A DNA stretch of 64,000 nucleotides. It comes from Coniochaeta sp. PMI_546 (Eukaryota > Ascomycota > Sordariomycetes > Coniochaetales > Coniochaetaceae). Shown here piece after piece: positions 1 through 10,722 of the stretch. The stretch's first letter is position 1; each line of letters opens with the position of its first letter. The position numbers and the translations under genes are program-made. Where the stretch lies: NCBI GenBank assembly GCA_021432605.1, contig MU271147.1:1798001-1862000 (forward strand), read 5' to 3'. The notes under the pieces were generated by a model. It worked only from the letters and a program-made list of their open reading frames with translations. It did not search any database and was not told the DNA's origin.

Positions 1-799
1 TATTCTGACAGGACGGCAATATGTTGACTTGAGAGAAGCTGTACACGCAAGACAACGGGCGTCTTGGATCAGCCCTTTTAACTTACGATGACGAAACTTG
101 GGCCGAGATTCGCTTGGATCAGAGTACGTTGGCAACTTGTCGCATTTATTGGCTCTCTGCCATTATACTGACTCTATGTATAGGATATGGTACATTGAAT
201 AGTACAAATTGTACATAGCCCGGCTGTGGCATTGAACTCAAGGGTGCCGTAGAGTCAGGGGCACGTTCGAGTCATAAGCTGATTGACCCAGTGCGTCCGA
301 TCTGCTTATGCTAGGAAGACGATTGGAGTCTTCAACTGCTGCCGTATAACCAACTGGCGAGAGACCATAGAAGGTCCAAGATGAGCAGAACCCATACTTC
401 CATGCCTCGCATGACCAGAGTTGTTTTGAATCCCTGCGCTGCTGTCGTGTCCGCCCGAGACCTGTTGTCCATTGCCATCAATATCGCAAGGCGTCAACGC
501 CACACCCAAGGCCTCGCGATTGCTGCCATTGACAAGTGTAGTCCGCAGACATGCCCAACACGACATTGAGTAACCTCCGGTAAACACAGAGTGTCGCCGT
601 CCACCGCATCCATCTTCAACCGTTCGCCAGGGTCGAAAAACGCAGTTCATAGCCGGCGTCGTGCGGTACCCAGCCATACCTTAACTGCGTCGCTCGTAGA
701 GGACACTGGGGGCCTGTGGCGCACGCGCTTCAAGAGGACTCTGGCAGATATGTAGTCGCTCAGGCAGCCCGACCTACTCCTTCTGACATGGCAAAACCT
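1..799. other. Intergenic, no gene seen
   Basis: This stretch lies downstream of HER2. The open frames here are short, overlap on both strands and match no family I recognise. The 3' untranslated region of HER2 probably lies just below position 800. Confidence 0.5.
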
Positions 800-2368
800 T
801 CAATCAACCCCAAGCTCCCCAATCCTCTCCGCAACGCCCAGCACCCTCGCATCATCCCAAAACTGCCCAATGACCTGCAACCCAGCAAAGTCCACCGGCC
901 CCTCGGCCCCCTCGACCTTGACAGGCACACTAACAGCCGGCAAACCCGCCAGACTAGCCGGCACGGTAAACACATCATTCATATACCCGTCCACGGGCGT
1001 CTGGCCCAGGACCTCGTCCAGCAAAGGCGGCAGCGTCGGCGCCGTAGGACAGATCAGAAAATCCACCTCGGCCGGCCCAAACTTATCCTCCAGCTCGACC
1101 TCCTCGTCCATCTCGGCGAGATCAAACGTCTCCCTCTCGTGCAGCGGGTTCTCCAGCCTGAAAACTCGGTCAAAGTCCCGCCTCACTAGCCTCCGCACCC
1201 TCTGCGCCCGGATGAAGTAGTTATCCATCGCCTCGGAGCTGAGCGAGTAGCTGCCCAGCAGCACGCGCCTGCGCACCTCGGCCCCGAACCCAAGCCCGCG
1301 AGTGTCGGAGTACAGCGTCTCGCCCGCCCCGTCGCTACCCCCCCCTTCGCGGACGGCCCCGTACCGCACGCCGTCGTACTTGGCCAGGTTGCTCGACGCC
1401 TCGGCCGGGGCGATGACGTAGTACGCCGACAGGGCGTGGCGGGTGGACGGGAGGCTGACGGGCACGACCCTGGCGCCCTGCCGCTGCAGCTCCGTGGCTG
1501 TCTTGGCCCAGGCGTCTCGTATCCGCGGGTCGAGCTCGGTGATGTTGTACTCCGTCGGGATGCCAAAGGTGATCCCCTCCAACGACTCGGGTATCGTCCC
1601 TGTGTATCCCTCCCGAGCAGCCGTGCATCTGTTCCTCGCCTGCGGCGACAGACTGGTCGGGTCCCGTGCGTCATGCTGGGCGTACAACCCCCCATCCACG
1701 ACCAGCTGCCTTATCCTCCCCGCCGTCCTGGCCAAGAAGCCGACGGTGTCGAGACTGTTGGCGTACGGCACCACACCCCACCGACTGACCATGCCGTAGC
1801 TGGGCTTGAACCCCACAACTCCGGTGTAAGCAGCCGGCAACCTCACCGACCCTCCCGTGTCGGTGCCGAGGGCCACGTCGGCCTCGCCGCAGGCAACGGC
1901 GGCGGCGGACCCGCCGGAGCTGCCGCCTGCGGAGAGGGGTTGGGAGGGCGAGGGTGAGAAGGGGGACACGACGGGCCCGGAGACGGAGTTGGTGCTGTGG
2001 CTGCCCATGCCGAACTCGTCGAGGTTGGTCTTGCCGACGGGCTCGGCGCCGAGGCGGAGGAGCTGGGTGACGATTGTCGCCTCGAAGGGGGAGGTGTAGG
2101 AGGACAGGAAGCGGGAGGCGCAGGTTGTCGGGAGGTGGGTGGTGGCTATGTTGTCTTTTATGGCGAGGCGGAAGGTGGAGGGGGGGGAGCTCTGCTGTGG
2201 AGGGGAGGCATTGCTGGGTTCTGTTGGGGGGGCTTTATTGGTAGATCACTCGTTAGTTGGGGAAGGTTCATAGCTCATAGGGCGCGCGACAGTTCGAGCT
2301 TACATTCTGAGACGAAGTGGTTCAAGAAGCGTCGCCGCTGGGCAGCTGCCGGAGCAGTCACTCGGCAT
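800..2368 (-). CDS. HER2: Glutamyl-tRNA(Gln) amidotransferase subunit A, mitochondrial
   Basis: This is the amidase subunit (GatA/HER2) of the mitochondrial GatFAB-type complex. It releases ammonia from glutamine so that Glu-tRNA(Gln) is converted to Gln-tRNA(Gln). The model has two exons, 2368..2304 and 2213..800, with an intron at 2214..2303 (donor GTAAGC, branch CTAAC, acceptor CCCAG). It gives 492 residues, typical of the family. The amidase signature is complete: Lys41 in AIKDN, the cis-Ser region GGSSGGS at 118-124, and nucleophile Ser144 in GTDTGGS. TNLDEFGMGSHSTNS precedes it, as in GatA enzymes. The first exon supplies only 21 residues. The ATG at 2368 is the nearest in-frame one, but the frame stays open upstream to about 2623, so a longer presequence is possible. 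Identity is secure; the start is less so. Confidence 0.9.
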
Positions 2369-2809
2369 GAACTGGACCCATGGCGGAGCTGCAGGCGCCG
2401 AGATCTGGCACCCGCAAGCATTTGGGTTATTGACCGTGGGTGCTAGAGCTGGAACGGTAGCTTGGCATTTGCGATTCGCGAGAGACTCTTTTATGGTTGA
2501 AGCGATGATTGTTGCATCCCGAGGCCGAAATTTTGGAGCTGCAGGCTTCGCGAGTTGCAGCTCTCCGACAGGACCCACTGCACCCTGACACTCTGCAGTA
2601 CTCGTCTTACTCGCCGGCGACACTTATAACTTCAGTATGGTCCAGTTAATGCCAGCAAGATTATGTAGAACTCAATTAGATTATCGCAGAAATAAGGTAG
2701 TCTATAGTCTTGGTATCAAATGACAAAATGAACACAACTCCGAACCATCACGTCCCATATCTTACACTGCACCCCTCAATCAGACAGACAAGGTCAACCT
2801 CTCCCCGGC
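2369..2809. other. Intergenic between HER2 and the DUF4336 gene
   Basis: This holds the HER2 upstream region and the 3' end of the DUF4336 gene. An open minus frame runs through 2369-2623 in phase with HER2 exon 1 and could be an N-terminal extension. Nothing else is recognisable. Confidence 0.4.
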
Positions 2810-4089
2810 TCATTTCTTCCCCTGCAAATGCCACTCAAAGGCCTTCCTAAACACCTCCTTTCCGTTGCCCACGAGCGTGTCGCCGTGGCAAGGGATGATC
2901 GTGTCAAAGTCCCAAGAATCGATAGTCTTGATGCTCTTGTTGAAGCCCTCCCGGTCGCCCTTGCTGATCACGTACCAGTTCAGCCTCTTCAGCGAGGTCG
3001 CGTCCCCGTGCGTGCTCTGCAGGCTGGCAAAGATCTTGCTCAGGGTCCCCTCCTTGGGCAGGTTGGGCACCTTGGAGTACTGCTCTGTCGGAGGCAGGTT
3101 GAACAGCAGGTCGGCCTCGATCAGCACCCTGTCGGGCTTGTAGAAGAAGACGAGCTCCTTGTTGGCGTGGGCGTCGACGAACTCGTACTCAAAGTCGGCG
3201 TCGAACTCGGGCGAGATGCTGGTCTGGTGCTTGGTGGCGGCCTTGAACTCGACGGCGAAGGGCTCCTTGCCGACCTTGTCGTCGCTGCTCTTGAGGCGCT
3301 TCTCGTGGAGGCCCTCCGGGCCGATGATCTTGGCGTCCGGGAAGGCGCGCGCCCAGTCCGAGATGAAGAGGTGGTGCTCTACGTCGGGCGCGATGATGTA
3401 CTCTATCTTGCCGCTGCCCAGGAGGGAGATGCGCTTCTGCACGGCCTCGGTGAGAGCGACGGGCGAGAAGACGGCTAGGGCGCCGGAGGTGAGTTTTACT
3501 AGCCGTGCATGTGTTAGTATATGCTTCTATGCTTCACGTTGAAAATGACCATGCGTGCTTCATGTGTAAGAGTTAACTTACCAATTGTGCCGCGACCGCC
3601 GAAACGAAGCTTGCCGAAGCGGCTGAAGGGCACGGAGAGGGTGACGATGTTTGGGGTGAGGTCCCGGATGACCATGACGTCTTCCGGGTTGTACGGGAAG
3701 AGCTCGGGCGACATGCTGCTAGTGACTGGCTTGTGCTCTTTGGTGATTTTGAGATGCGGTGCGTCGGGATCGGGCTTGTGATTGACGATTTTTGTTCCAA
3801 TAGCTACAGCTGCGATAAGGACACCGGCCATCAGCGGGGTCCCAAGTCGTGTCTGGGATGTGGAGGAGGCGGTGGTGTTATATGTGCGTCTGAATCGCCG
3901 AGGTGTGAGTGTGAGTGTGGACGCGGGCGTGGATATGGATGTGGATGTGAATGAGATTGGTTGGTGCTGACAAGATGCACCTATGGATATGGAAAGTGCT
4001 GCAATGGTAGGATGTACTGCCGGTTGCTTGATGATGATTTTCGATTCAAGAGATGAGAACAAGATCGTATTATATACACCATTCGCCAT
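2810..4089 (-). CDS. DUF4336 (metallo-beta-lactamase-like) protein
   Basis: The model has two exons, 4089..3582 and 3498..2810, with an 83-nt intron at 3499..3581 (donor GTAAGT, acceptor CTAG). It gives 398 residues. The C-terminal two thirds, from about MSPELFPYNPED onward, read as a DUF4336 domain. It has the strand-rich start DLTPNIVTLSVPF, the PDVEHHLFISDW histidine segment and a late IIPCHGD motif, as expected for a metallo-beta-lactamase-related fold. The substrate is unknown. The first 130 residues are Ser/Thr-rich with RRFRR and a short hydrophobic run (MAGVLIAAVAIG), which could be an organelle-targeting or membrane-anchor segment. Alternatively translation may start at a later Met. 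The domain call is good; the N-terminus is uncertain. Confidence 0.78.
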
Positions 4090-5451
4090 GGAACCTCTTC
4101 CAAATTGTGCACTGGTGCGCCGGGTGATGATGACCTCAAAACCCGGATATCCTCGTGAGCTAAAGGCTGGCTGTGTTGCGCTGGTGGAGCTATCTACTAT
4201 CCTTCACAGTAAGGTAGTACCTTACCTTGAGCAGTAAAACTTATGACGTTTGCAGTGCCTGGGATGGCCGCTGCGCGTATTTGCTGCTGGGTTTAGATTT
4301 GGAATTGACACATGCAATCCCGGTTCTCTACCAGTCCGGACATTCTTTGTTCGCGGGCCGGCTTTACTGTCCAGTCCGGATTAAGCCGCCAGATGGCTTG
4401 GGAGTCCATGACAGATGGATGCTGGTGGATGCTGCGGACGTTTGCATTATGCCGAAGCGACGAGCATCGATGACCGGACCGAGGCATCGTGGGCCGCTAA
4501 TCAACGACTTTGTGGCGTCTGCCGCCAAGGACGTATTACTGAGCATTTGAGTTGCTTCGGCAGCGGCTTGCCCCAAGGGAGTCCTGCTTGGCTTAATCAT
4601 CACCAAAATGCAGAGCCGTATTCGCCTAGGAGCTAGACTTTGGTGGACCAAGCTACCTTACGAGCTGCCTTGAAAAGAGTCTATCGCTTCGAGCATCTAA
4701 TGGGGTGATTGCTTCACACAGCTCAGCATAGCACAGCACATGCACATGGATTAGTCAGGCCTGCCAATAATCTCAGTCAAACTGCGATTGCCAAGTATCA
4801 ACTAAGTGGTAAAAGCGGTGATGCTAGCAGAATGTCTCCCACGGCACGCTTGTACGCCGGCGCAAGTTCAGAGTGGAAAGAGCAAAGACCGCGCCAGCCA
4901 TGTGCTCCCGACACGATGTGCATAAGGTAAGCGCTTCCGTGATGTGATGGAATGCCCTCCTCACATACAGGTACAAAACAACATGCCTTTCTACAACTGC
5001 GACTGTCATCCGCTACGCTCGCCTTTTCCATCTCTCGTTGGTTCGGCAGGCGATGCTGTCGCTTTAGACGGGTAGCTGTAGAACACAAGCTTGACAATAC
5101 GTTCTTGGATGTCTCGGATGGGACGGTGGCCGGGACGAAAAACTAGACATGCTAGGAAAGAGGTTCTTAAAGGCACACAAGACATTGACGAGCAAGCATG
5201 GGACAGTTACGAGCTTCCAAAACAAACAATTCCTCGCTGATATTGCATATCGTGATGACCCTGAAGCCTAGAGGCTAGATGAAATTCCAAGCAGACCAAA
5301 CATCTCGCTCCTTCATCGCGTCTCCATCAATGACAAACTCAAACTCAAACGCAGCCTCCTGCTCCGAAACACCGTCTTACTTCATTACACAATCACCCCC
5401 TCCTCTCTCTTCCTTCTCTCCCTTCCTTTCCTCTGTCATCTCCTCCCATCG
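4090..5451. other. Intergenic, no gene seen
   Basis: This is 1.4 kb of short unsupported frames between the DUF4336 gene and the 3' end of the first coiled-coil gene. It contains the AAGGTA palindrome listed separately. Confidence 0.5.
4209..4225. repeat. Short perfect inverted repeat (GTAAGGTA/TACCTTAC)
   Basis: Two 8-base arms, gtaaggta and taccttac, flank a single base. A similar GGTAC/AAGGTA-rich cluster occurs at 58329-58370. It could be a dispersed intergenic motif or a protein-binding palindrome; the role is unknown. Confidence 0.55.
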
Positions 5452-8400
5452 TCACCAAGTCTTCAGGTACCTCTCCCCAAAAGCCAACACATTCGCCTTC
5501 CACCCAATCCACTCGAGAGCCGCCAGCCTGAAATCGACATCCACCGGCGACCACCACGGATAAGGCCGCTGATCGACGATATCCCTGAGATACGCGTCCG
5601 TCCACCGGTTCGGCCGCAGCCAGATCTCCCTCTCGTACATCAGCGCCCGCAGCGCAATGGCGAAAAAGACAACCATCAGCGACACCGCGCTGCTGACCAT
5701 GCCCGCCGCCGAGGGCCTGCCTAGCGCCGGCCATGCTGGTCTTGAGGAGTTTTGCTCTGGTGGTGGAGAGCGGAGGATCCACTTGATCAGTCGTTTGATG
5801 TGGTAGAGGGGGAGGCGGATGTAGTAGAGTGCCAGGCGCAGCATGAAGCCCAGCGGGAGGATGAAGTAGCTTGCCAATATGGCGATTGTAGAGAGCAGGT
5901 GGCCGGGCTGTGAGAGGATCAACATGACTAGCCAGGTGAGTGCTGTGAGGAGCTGGCAGAGGAAGTGGATGGGGCCTTCGAAGGGCCCGTCGGTTGTGGT
6001 GTGGCCGTGGTAGTAGTGGCGGGCCTGGCGGGTGTAGAATGCGGTGTCATCTTCGGTCTGATCGTCGGGTTCGTTGGGTGTTGCGGGCACGCAGGAGTCG
6101 ATGAGATCTAGCAGGCTGGCGATGGGTTCGTCTTCGTCGACGAAGGTCACTCTCCTGGCAAGCCGGTGTGGACGGGGTGTGGCTTGAGGTGATTGTGCCT
6201 CCCCTTGCTGTGCCTCCCCTTGCTGTGCCTCCCCTTGCTGTGCCTCCTCTTTCTGTGCCTCTTGTTGCTGTGCCTCCTGTTGTTGTGCCTCCTGTTGCTG
6301 CTCTGACTCATGTGATTGGGAGGTTGCTTCCTGAGCTGCCGATGCTTTGACACTCGATGGTCCGGTACTTCGTGATCCGGCATTGGATGGGTTTCCTTGC
6401 ATTAACTGCTCGATGTATTCATCGACTTCATCGAGTTCAAGGTCCAATATGCTGCGATTTGTCAAGCCGACCGCCGGGTCAACGTCCAATGGCTGGGGGC
6501 TGCCTCGATTATCATGTCCTAATGTCTTGGTTAGTTCAGTCACAATGCGTTGCGCGAGCGAGACAGGGATACAAACCTTGACTGCCGGAAGGTCCTGGTA
6601 ATTCTTCACCCGAGTCGGTGATCTCTTCGAAACTAGCCGGTCTTGCTTCCCGGCTAGACTCTGGTTCAATGGTCGCCGCCATAGCTTCATCTTGCTGGAC
6701 AGGGTGCTGTGGCAGATCGCCCTCACTCTCGTTATGAGGTGTGTTCTCGTCCTGCTGTCTTTCGTAGTAGCCAGACGATGTTTCTGAAGCCGCATCTTCG
6801 TCTTTCTTGACGGGCTCTTGTGGTTCAACACCGCCCCATCCGTCATCCATTGTTTTGAATGTAGCCATTTTCTCTTCATAACCGGACGATGCTTCCGAGG
6901 CTGTGTCTTCTGGGGAACCTGCGCCGCCTCGTAGTGAAAGTTTATCCCAGCCGCCATGACCAGTCTTGATGGCACTGTTGTCCCCGTAGTCGTCTCCAGT
7001 TGGGCTATCAGAGGAAGTCACTTTGTTGCTGGATGTCGATCTCTGCTCGGTTTCAGACATTAAGTCATCATCTGAATCTTGCTCAAATCGGGACTCTCCT
7101 GTCCTTGGTGACGCCTCGGCATCATAGGCTGAATCAGTTGGAGAGTCAGCGTCGTGTCTCTGAGAGCCAGGGCTGTATGTTGCCGGGCCATAACTTTGCG
7201 GAAAGACTGTGTGAGGCGCAGCGGCGCTTTCTCTCGCGGCCTCCTCCACTTCTGAATCTATAACATCCTCCGGCAGGGAGTCGGCATCTGAAAAGCCCTG
7301 AGATCCTATCGTATGGCCAAGTCCTGGAGAATCATCATCTCCATCGAGACTGCCCGAGCCATATCCCGAGTCATCTGTATCCCGTCGACGAGGTAAAACA
7401 CTCTCCAGGGCACCGGGGAACCAATACTCGATCAGCGAACAGAAGCACGCCTCGCTGTGGTGATGCTCGACCATCCTGGTGACAACCTTCTCTTGTATAA
7501 TAGGAGGCGGCGGAAGGGCCGTGTGTGAGAAGTCGACCACCGACGCGGGCTTTCCGTCTTTCGCAGTATCATGCTCACCAAGAGCCTGCAATATGCCTTC
7601 CACATCGTCAATCTCCCTCTCATGAGACTGTTCAATCTGCACCGCGCTCGCGACCCGCAGCTGGATGTCCTGGAGCGCAAGTTTCAATCTCTCGCACTCT
7701 CTTTCTAGGAACGCGATCCTCGCGAGTAGTTGTCTCTCCCGCTCAGCATCAAAATTCCGCTGCTGCCGCAGCTTCTCCAGGTCTCGGTGAGCCTTCGTTA
7801 GGGCTCTGTGTTCCTGTCGATATCGCTGCTCAGCACGACTGCCTCTGCTGGCCATCTCGCGGATTTCGTGACGCCAAGCCGCTCGCTGCTCTTGGAGTTT
7901 CCGGCAGCGCTTTCTCAGCGCTTCAAATTTTCGCTGGCCCTCTTCTCCGCGCAGGCTCTTCAAGTATTCTGCGAGTTGCTTGTTGGTATCTTTGAGAGAC
8001 TTGTTGGATTGTTTGAGTTGGTGGATTGTGTCGCCCTGGGCCAGGATGCGGTCATCTCTAAGGGAGACGGTCACCTCGAGCTCTGCGACGGTCGCGCGGT
8101 CTTTCTCAATCTGCTTCCGCAACTCTTCCTGCTCTGCCTTGTCTTCTGCTATCGCATCCTCCAAATCGTGGATATAATCCTCGAGGTCGCTGCGTGTGAC
8201 GTCGCGAGTAGCCCGCTCCTCTGCGAGTTCGTCCTTTATCTCCTCAAGCTCTGCTTCTTTGAGCTTTCTCAATGTCTCCTCATGTTCCGCGCATTGCAGC
8301 TTGTAGACGTTGTCAGTCACGAGATCGTAATTCTTCTCTTCCAAAGCTGCGTTCTTGTGCGATAGATCCTCAAGACTGGCCTGTGCAGTATTGAGATCAG

Positions 8401-10528
8401 CGACCAGGACGCCAACCTGATATTCGAGTCGGGAAAGCTCCGCAGTCTTTGACTGGAGCTGCTTTTCGCTGTCTGCGAGCTGGGCCTCCATGTCTTCGAT
8501 CCTCAGCATCGCATCCGTGAGCTCTCCCCGCTCCTGGTTAAGCTCGTTCTGCACTTCTTCAAGATCTCTCTGAAGCATCAGAATCCTGTGATCATTCTCC
8601 GCAATCTTCCCTTCCAGCTCGTCGCATTTCTTCTGTAGAAAGGCAGTTTCGGCCTGCGCTTTCTCGTAATTCTTCTGCGATGTTTTCAGGGCCGCTCGCG
8701 AGCCGACAATCTCTGCTATGCGTTTCGCGGTAGCGGACTGGGCATCGTCGACCGCCGACGGCTCGTCAGCCGCGGTGAGGCCGTGGGCAAGGTCGAGTTC
8801 TTTCTCAAGCTGGAGAGCCAATTCCTGAGACGCCTCTCTCAGGTACCTCTCGTGCTCGATATCGTCTCGGAGTTGCTGAATCTTCTGGAGCATTTCCACC
8901 GTGTCTTTGTGGTTCGGCTCCCAGGATTCTCGCTTGTTGGCGTCGGCCCATGGTCTTTCTCTGAGCGGCGGCATCATATCAGGCCAATCCTTGAGCTCCT
9001 CACTGGGGATTGTGCCGACCGCCATGTCAGGCTTGATTTCTTCTTCCAAAGTCTCTAACGGCTGGAGATTCTTGTTGACTTGAAAAGACGAGTTGTGAAC
9101 AAACGCCTGGTTCTGGATCCATGACCCGATCCTCAAGGAGTCATCCTCGTTCGACAGCGATTTCGCAACGGATAGATCTCGTAGAGCCAGCTGCTTGCGA
9201 AGCTTTCTATTCTCTTCCTTTAGGCCATCGAGATCGAGACTTAGATGACGTTCTCTCTCGAAGACCTCCCCCTCGGTGTCTTGGGAGTACTGCCGCAGCT
9301 TGTCGATTTCGCCCAAGCTGACTCTATGATCAGTGGCCAGCTGTCGCAGAGTCTTGTGCGATCTCAGCAGCTCGGCCAGGTAGCTGACGCTGGTTTGCCA
9401 TAATCTGCTGACAAGATCGTTGACGAGATTCTCACGCTTTTCCCCAGAGACCCCTTGCGCCTTCTTCCAGCACTCGGCGGCATCTCTCTGCAGGATCTCG
9501 AGGTGATTGACCAGCGCGTCGTCCTTGACCAAAGTCGGCAGCTCGAGCTTAATATCATCATCCACCCTGTCATCGCTGTCCATGATATGTCTAATGCTGG
9601 GCAGTCCTAGTGACAGGTCGGCAGATTGTGGAGCGAGTGGATCGATAAATAGGCTAGAAGCATGACCACGACGCTCGGAGGTGAGGAGGCCCGGAGCCTG
9701 CCGCGTGGCCGTGGATGAAGTGTCTGACGAACGGTGAGAGCGAGGGCGAGGAAACGACAGAGGCGGGAGCGAGAAGCCTTCAAAGTCTGTCTCTGGGTAC
9801 CCTTGAGAGAGAGGAGATCGACCAACGGACGGCTCAGAGGCAAAGTCGGTCGTATCAGTGTTCTGGGAGGCGGCATATGGCGGATCAAATTCGCGAATGG
9901 TGAGAGGAGAAATTGGAGAGTCATCTAGCGCTCCACCAAGTGATGTTTGGAGACCGTGGTAGGAGGACTGCCATCCGCGGACGTGTGGTCTGCTGTAGCT
10001 GTGTTTCGCACCCGTAGCCTTCGCCCCGTCAACGCTACTGGAGAGATCGGGTGTGCTAAGCGTAGTTGCTGAGGATGCGGATATCTGCGATCCTATCGAA
10101 AATATCTGGCTGCCTAGATTCTCATTCGAGGAATCAGACGTGTAGTATGATGATGAAAAGGTGGTGGCATGAGGGGTATTGATGTGTAGCGGATCAGCTG
10201 GGTTCGGTGCCGATGAAGGAGGGTGATGGTAGGGCCATGCTGGTCGGTCCGACGAGGTGGAGGCTGTGAGGACACTGGACCGGCTGGTTCCTCCTGATGC
10301 TGAATCTGCCGCACTTGAATACGACCATGGCCGCTGTCCACCTGAGGGTGTTGTATCATCTCTGTCGACATGGGTACTCGATGGTCGCGAGCCTTCGTCA
10401 CCCTGCGTCAAAACAATCTGGTCATGTCGCTTCGTCTCATCGCCATGTGCCGAAGCATCGGTATCGTAAAATTGCTCATCATCCGAGCTCTCGTCCTCAT
10501 GACGGACTGCTCTCTGCCGGTGACTCAT
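5452..10528 (-). CDS. Large coiled-coil protein with C-terminal membrane helices
   Basis: The model has two exons, 10528..6577 and 6518..5452, with a 58-nt intron at 6519..6576 (donor GTTTGT, branch ACTAACC, acceptor TTAG). It gives 1672 residues. The ATG at 10528 begins MSHRQRAVRHEDESSDD; the frame extends further up but without an ATG. Residues 1-320 are Ser/Pro-rich and probably disordered. About 320-460 and 530-1000 are strongly predicted coiled coil (long Glu/Lys/Leu/Gln runs). An acidic disordered region and a Gln/Glu pentapeptide repeat follow. Around 1497-1554 and 1589-1611 there are two or three hydrophobic segments (ALTWLVMLILS, IAILASYFILPLGFMLRLAL, SAVSLMVVFFAIALRAL). The C-terminal tail is Trp-rich. 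The shape is that of a tail-anchored tether (golgin, nuclear-envelope or spindle-pole type), but I recognise no family. The next gene upstream on the same strand also encodes a long coiled coil. Confidence 0.82.
6194..6298 (-). repeat. 15-bp minisatellite coding a QQ(G/Q)EA pentapeptide repeat
   Basis: There are seven tandem 15-base units on plus, based on tgtgcctccccttgc; the first three are identical and the rest diverged. In the coding frame on minus they give repeated Glu-Ala plus Gln/Gly. The period is a multiple of three, so unit number can vary without a frameshift. Confidence 0.9.
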
Positions 10529-10722
10529 GATGCCCTTCCAAAAAGAAAAGCACAAACGACTGGTGGTGTTGTACACGTCCAAGAAGCCGAGAAACCACTG
10601 CTGGTAGTGTACACACGTCCAAAAAGTTCCAGAGTCGCCGCTGCTGGTGCCGTACCACAAAACAACCCAAAAAAAAACAAAGACAGAAGAACGCCGTCAA
10701 TCGTACAACAACCCGCCGCCCT

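Noticed and set aside
265-273. tRNA-like B box gttcgagtc
   Set aside because: No T-stem complement, no A box and no cloverleaf can be drawn around it. Similar words at 41640 and 58608 fail for the same reason.
9607-10469. Plus-strand and alternative minus frames inside the large coiled-coil gene
   Set aside because: They are shadows of the 1672-residue reading frame.
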